This document shows, piece by piece, positions 60,349 through 64,000 of a stretch of DNA of 64,000 bases. The notes beneath the pieces were generated by a model that was given only the letters and a program-made list of their open reading frames with translations, ran no database searches and was not told the origin of the DNA. Both the position numbers and the translations under genes were made by a program. Each line of letters opens with the position of its first letter. Positions within the stretch are counted from its first letter, which is position 1. Source of the DNA: Thiofaba sp039822285 (lineage in GTDB: Bacteria > Pseudomonadota > Gammaproteobacteria > Halothiobacillales > Halothiobacillaceae); the NCBI RefSeq assembly GCF_039822285.1, contig NZ_JBAJEY010000002.1, forward strand, positions 310,001 to 374,000, in the 5' to 3' direction.

Positions 60349-61957
60349 CCTGAACCTGTGACTCCGTAAAGGCCCCGCCGGGGCGGCGTTCAACCTCCAT
60401 CCAACCCATTCCACCGCCGAGGTCGGCGCCGCTGACGAACACCGTGCGGCCATCGTCGTTGGGGTTGTCGATGTGAAAGCCCAGCATGCGGGCGAGCAGG
60501 AGCCCGATCTCGTAGTGGCTCGGCTCTTCCAGCTGCCGGGCCGCCCGCAGCCACACGGACTGCTCGTCCGTGGTGTAGAACAGGAAGGGCACCCGGGCGA
60601 CATCCGGCTCCAGCAGGGTATGCCCGTATCGGCCATGCTCGCCCATCATCTCGCCGTGGTCGGCAGTGAAGATGAAGTACGCCGGCAGGCGGCTGCGCTC
60701 GCGCAACTGGTGCAGGATGTCATCGAGCAGCGCGTCGGTATGGCGGATGGCGTTGTCGTAGCTGTTGACCGTGTACTCATGGCGCAGCAGGCCCTCAATG
60801 GGCCAGACCCAGTAGTGCGGCAGGGAAGACTTCTCGTAGGGATGATGGGAGTTGCGTTGGTGCAGGACGATGAGGGCCGGTTCGTCCAAGGGAAGCCGCG
60901 CGAGTTGTTCCAGCAGGATGTCGTCCTTCTTGCGCTCGTAGTCCGGCAGCAGGTCTTCCTGGGTGAGGAGCAGGTCGGCGTGCTCGCCTCCCGTATGGGC
61001 CACGAGGTCGGCGGTCTGGACGGAGATGTAGTAGGTCTTCATGCCGTGCGCCTGGGCCAGGCGGATGAGGTTGGTCTCGCCGCGGGTGATCTGTGGCAGG
61101 TTGCCGGGTTCGCGCACGATGTTGAAGAAGTGCGGCAGGCTGACCCGGGTGCTCACCCCGGCGGCGATGGCGGGGCGGTAAACGAAGGAGGGGGCGTCGC
61201 GCCAGGTCATGAGCCGTGGGGTAGTCTCGCGCGCATATCCGAACAGCTGCATGTGCTTGTAGGTCAGGCTCTCGCCCATGACGAGCACGATGATCGCCGG
61301 CTCCGGCGTATGGGTCTCGTGCACGGCATAGGGTGCGTAGTGGGGCGACGGGTCGGCGGCGGCCAGGTTGCGGCCGATGAAGAACGAGACGGCGTACAGC
61401 GCATTGCGCAGGGAGGTTTCAGTCGGCTGCGGATAGAAGTCGTGGGCCGCCGAGGTGTGATAGGCCTGGTAGGGAAGGATGGCCAGCAAAAACAGCAGGA
61501 CGAGGGGCGCGTGAATGGACGAGAACACGTGGCCGCGGCTGCGGTGCCACAGCCAGGTGTTGATCAGGGCGGAGGCCAGCACGAGCCCAAGGGGGAACCA
61601 GAGGTGCTGGATGAAGCTGCTCAGGGTGAGGCCGATCTCGTCGAGCTCGGAGAGCAGCAGGCCCAGGGTCTGGGGATGGAAGTGGGTGCCGAAGTAGGAA
61701 AAATACAGCAACTGGCCCAACTGCAGATGGGCGATCAGCGCGATGATGGCGTAGGCCACGGTTTTCCATGGGGTGCCCAGCAGCAGGAGGCTGGCCAGCC
61801 ACAGGGCGACCCCGTCCATGAAGCTCAGGTGTGCGCTGTACTGGCTGTTGACCAGTCCGTACAGCGCGTCCGGCAGGTAAATACAGGCAGAGAGCACCAG
61901 CCCCAGGAGGATGTGCGCCAGCGGTTTGCCCAGGCGTGGGGTGGACGGTGTCTGCAT
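60335..61957 (-). CDS. EptA-like phosphoethanolamine transferase / sulfatase-fold membrane enzyme
   Basis: A 540-residue protein with five N-terminal helices (about 12-165) and a periplasmic sulfatase-fold domain. The nucleophile region reads VLVMGESLTYKHMQLFGYARETTPRL, where EptA enzymes have GETAR with a catalytic threonine; the exact nucleophile is unclear. The metal site TADHGEMMGEHGRYGHTLL is conserved. It probably modifies lipid A or another envelope glycan. Confidence 0.85.
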   Translation of the reverse strand: MQTPSTPRLGKPLAHILLGLVLSACIYLPDALYGLVNSQYSAHLSFMDGVALWLASLLLLGTPWKTVAYAIIALIAHLQLGQLLYFSYFGTHFHPQTLGLLLSELDEIGLTLSSFIQHLWFPLGLVLASALINTWLWHRSRGHVFSSIHAPLVLLFLLAILPYQAYHTSAAHDFYPQPTETSLRNALYAVSFFIGRNLAAADPSPHYAPYAVHETHTPEPAIIVLVMGESLTYKHMQLFGYARETTPRLMTWRDAPSFVYRPAIAAGVSTRVSLPHFFNIVREPGNLPQITRGETNLIRLAQAHGMKTYYISVQTADLVAHTGGEHADLLLTQEDLLPDYERKKDDILLEQLARLPLDEPALIVLHQRNSHHPYEKSSLPHYWVWPIEGLLRHEYTVNSYDNAIRHTDALLDDILHQLRERSRLPAYFIFTADHGEMMGEHGRYGHTLLEPDVARVPFLFYTTDEQSVWLRAARQLEEPSHYEIGLLLARMLGFHIDNPNDDGRTVFVSGADLGGGMGWMEVERRPGGAFTESQVQVKTP

Positions 61958-62026
61958 GTTGCGGGGTCCGGCGCCAGGAAGGGGCGGTGAGCAGCGACAT
62001 GGCTTGCCCGTGATGGGGCAGATGAT

Positions 62027-63064
62027 TTACCCGTCCTGCTCCTGGCGCAAGTTTCGCCGCAGCAGCTCGTCCACCGCTGCCCTGGCGGGGAGGTCTTCGT
62101 ACAGTACCTTGTACACGGCGTGGGTGATGGGCATCTCCACACCCAGGCGTTCAGCCAGGCGCCAGGCCTCGCGTGCGGTGGGCTGGCCCTCGACGGCCTG
62201 GTCGATGATGGCGAGCGCCTCGTCGACGCACTTGCCTTCGGCCAACAGCAGGCCGAAGCGGCGGTTGCGCGACTGGTTGTCGGTGCAGGTCAGCACCAGA
62301 TCGCCGAGGCCGGCGAGACCCATGAAGGTCTCCTTACGGGCACCGGCATGCACGCCGAGGCGCATGATCTCTGCCAGCCCGCGGGTGATGAGGGCGGCGC
62401 GGGTGTTGGCGCCAAAATGCAGGCCGTCGGCGATGCCGGCGGCGATGGCGAGTACGTTCTTGAGCGCGCCGCCCAGCTCCACCCCGATCACGTCATCGAC
62501 CCGGTAGGCGCGGAAGCGTGGGTTGTGCAGCCAGCCGGCCAGCCGCTCGGCGAAGTCGCCATCGTGGGAGGCCACGGTGACAGCGGTCGGCAGGCCGGCG
62601 GCGACCTCGGCGGCGAAAGTCGGGCCGGAGATCACCGCGGGGGGGGCAAGGTGGGGCAGTTCCTCGGAGACGATCTCGTCCAGCCGCTTGGCGCTGTCGA
62701 CCTCGAGCCCCTTGGAGGCCCAGGCCAGCCGGGTGGGCTGGCGCAGATGGGGGGCCAGGTCGCGCAGGAAGGCGCGGAAACCCTGGCTCGGCACGGCGAC
62801 CAGTGCGAGGTCGGCCGCGTCGAGGGCGGTCTCGATGTCGCCGGTGGCGGTCAGGGCGTCGGGAAAGAGGGCATCGGGCAGGTAGCGGCGGTTGCAGCGC
62901 TCCGCCTGCATGCGCGCCATGGTCTCGGGGTGGCGCCCCCACAGACGCACGCGGTGGCCGTTGCGGGCCATCAGAATGGCGAGCGCAGTGCCCCATGCCC
63001 CGGCGCCGAATACAGCGACGGAGATGGAGCTGGCCGGGGTGTTCCCCGTCATGGCCTGGCTCAT
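62027..63064 (-). CDS. gpsA: NAD(P)-dependent glycerol-3-phosphate dehydrogenase
   Basis: A 345-residue enzyme that makes sn-glycerol 3-phosphate for phospholipids. The Rossmann motif VAVFGAGAWGTALAILMARNGH, the ISGPTFAAEVAAGLPTAV block and GVELGGALKNVLAIAAGIADGLHFGANTRAALITRGLAEI are present. A start four codons later (MTGNTPASS) is possible. It lies in the common order trxC-secB-gpsA. Confidence 0.97.
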   Translation of the reverse strand: MSQAMTGNTPASSISVAVFGAGAWGTALAILMARNGHRVRLWGRHPETMARMQAERCNRRYLPDALFPDALTATGDIETALDAADLALVAVPSQGFRAFLRDLAPHLRQPTRLAWASKGLEVDSAKRLDEIVSEELPHLAPPAVISGPTFAAEVAAGLPTAVTVASHDGDFAERLAGWLHNPRFRAYRVDDVIGVELGGALKNVLAIAAGIADGLHFGANTRAALITRGLAEIMRLGVHAGARKETFMGLAGLGDLVLTCTDNQSRNRRFGLLLAEGKCVDEALAIIDQAVEGQPTAREAWRLAERLGVEMPITHAVYKVLYEDLPARAAVDELLRRNLRQEQDG

Positions 63065-63094
63065 GGCGCAGCTCCCGTGGCGCGCAGGCGCGCG

Positions 63095-63574
63095 TCAGTG
63101 GGTGAGGGGCTGGGCCGCTTGGGCCTCGCGCTGCTGCAGGTGCTGGAGGTAGAGCGCGTCGAAGTTGATCGGCTGCAGCAGCAGGGGCGGGAAGCCGCCT
63201 TTGGACACCAGGTCGGCCACGGTCTCGCGCACGAAGGGGAACAGCTGAGTCGGGCAGACGCTGCCGAGGATATGGCCGAATTCCGCGCCGTCGAAGCCTT
63301 GGATGGTGAAGATGCCCGCCTGCGCGACCTCGGCGAGGAAGGCCGTCTCGTCCTTGCCCTCGATCGTCTGCGTCGCCGTGGCGGTGATGGTCAGGGTGAC
63401 CTCGTACACGTCATCCGCGAGCTTCTGGGTGGCGTTGCCGACCTGCACGTTGATGTTCGGCTGCCAGTCGGCGAGCTGGAAGATGCTCGGTGCGCGGGGG
63501 GACTCGAAGGAGACGTCCTTGAGGTAGATGCGTTGCAGGAAGAAAGCGCGCTGGGGTTGCTGGGCGTCGGTCAT
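63095..63574 (-). CDS. secB: Protein-export chaperone SecB
   Basis: A 159-residue tetrameric chaperone that delivers unfolded preproteins to SecA. FFLQRIYLKDVSFESPRAPSIFQ near the N-terminus and FPFVRETVADLVSKGGFPPLLLQPINFDALYLQ near the C-terminus are SecB hallmarks. Confidence 0.97.
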   Translation of the reverse strand: MTDAQQPQRAFFLQRIYLKDVSFESPRAPSIFQLADWQPNINVQVGNATQKLADDVYEVTLTITATATQTIEGKDETAFLAEVAQAGIFTIQGFDGAEFGHILGSVCPTQLFPFVRETVADLVSKGGFPPLLLQPINFDALYLQHLQQREAQAAQPLTH

Positions 63575-63595
63575 CGGGCTGTCCTTGGAAGGCGT

Positions 63596-64000
63596 TCAAA
63601 GAGGGATATGCTGGCGCAGCCACTGTACCAACTGGGGCAGGGGCATGGCGCCGCTCTGGTGGGCGATCTCGCGGCCGCCCCGGAACAGGGCCAGGGTGGG
63701 GATGCTGCGGATGCCGAATTGCTGACCGATCATCGGTTCGCTTTCGGTGTCGACCTTGGCGATGCGCAGGCGCGGCTCGAGCGTGCGCGCCGCCTCGTCC
63801 AGCACCGGGGCCATCATGCGGCAGGGGCCGCACCACGGTGCCCAGAAGTCGACCAGCACGGGCAGGTCGTTGCGGCCGACGAAGCGCTCGAAGGTGGCCG
63901 AGGTCAGCTCGACCGGGTGGCCGGTGAACAGGGGCTTGTGGCAGCGGCCGCAGCTTCCGCCTTCGCCCAGGCGGCCGGCGGGCACGCGGTTGACGCCGCC
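63596..64000 (-). CDS. trxC: Thioredoxin 2 (partial, 5' end beyond the window)
   Basis: The last 134 residues of a TrxC-type thioredoxin. A zinc-finger remnant GGVNRVPAGRLGEGGSCGRC precedes the thioredoxin fold with the active site DFWAPWCGPCRMMAPVLDE. The first zinc-binding CxxC pair and the start codon lie beyond position 64000. Confidence 0.93.
   Translation of the reverse strand, partial: GGVNRVPAGRLGEGGSCGRCHKPLFTGHPVELTSATFERFVGRNDLPVLVDFWAPWCGPCRMMAPVLDEAARTLEPRLRIAKVDTESEPMIGQQFGIRSIPTLALFRGGREIAHQSGAMPLPQLVQWLRQHIPL

Overview
The window comes from a high-G+C, sulfur-oxidising, type-IV-piliated Gammaproteobacterium, probably of a Chromatiales or Halothiobacillaceae-like group. The evidence is the atpEFHAGDC order, glnA followed by ntrBC, the full pilin operon fimU-pilV-pilW-pilX-pilY1-pilE, periplasmic SoxA and SoxX, and a bd-type oxidase carrying haem c. 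No species can be named from sequence alone. I see no rRNA, tRNA, CRISPR array, prophage or transposase gene.

Layout. 1-5497: end of the ATP synthase operon, closed by an intrinsic terminator. 5753-23847: mostly minus-strand metabolic genes (Orn/Lys/Arg decarboxylase, YbhN-like membrane protein, 5-oxoprolinase pxpABC, MtfA, GH1 beta-glucosidase, a PAS-GGDEF protein, a HisC-like aminotransferase, an orphan sugar-type ABC ATPase, a GH144-like glucanase, glyQS). 24178-27122: a bd-like oxidase of two CydA-like subunits plus cytochrome c. 27415-33070: pdxH, ung, and modE-modA-modB-modC with a TauE permease. 33173-37592: soxH-soxA-soxX and a sigma-54 activator. 37889-42740: glnA and ntrBC. 42802-45822: a secreted subtilase, a stand-alone propeptide-like lipoprotein and a rhombosortase. 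45815-49954: acyl-CoA synthetase, ParA-like ATPase, glmU. 50477-57045: minor pilins and PilY1. 57088-64000: LytS/AlgR-type two-component pair, trmL, trmO, an EptA-like protein, gpsA, secB and partial trxC.

Most unusual regulatory region: 35755-37640. A sigma-54 promoter (GG-N10-GC) precedes soxHAX. Directly against its -24 element is a 24-bp dyad whose half-sites match the Escherichia coli ModE operator as I remember it. A second such box lies 22 bp upstream of the adjacent sigma-54 activator gene. modEABC is encoded next to sox. The promoter would produce a leader of about 280 nt with six or more stem-loops and an intrinsic terminator just before the soxH ribosome binding site. This suggests molybdate-responsive, sigma-54-dependent, attenuated control of thiosulfate oxidation.

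Repeats. Three families fill the gaps: a REP-like palindrome (GTAGGAG ... CTCCTAC), a CCCTCTCCCC/GGGGAGAGGG palindrome that also sits in frame inside modC and a histidine kinase gene, and a four-copy element of about 125-173 bp. The last has four or five consecutive hairpins with compensatory stem changes and terminal inverted repeats. One copy is nested inside a REP copy and is flanked by CCTC on both sides.
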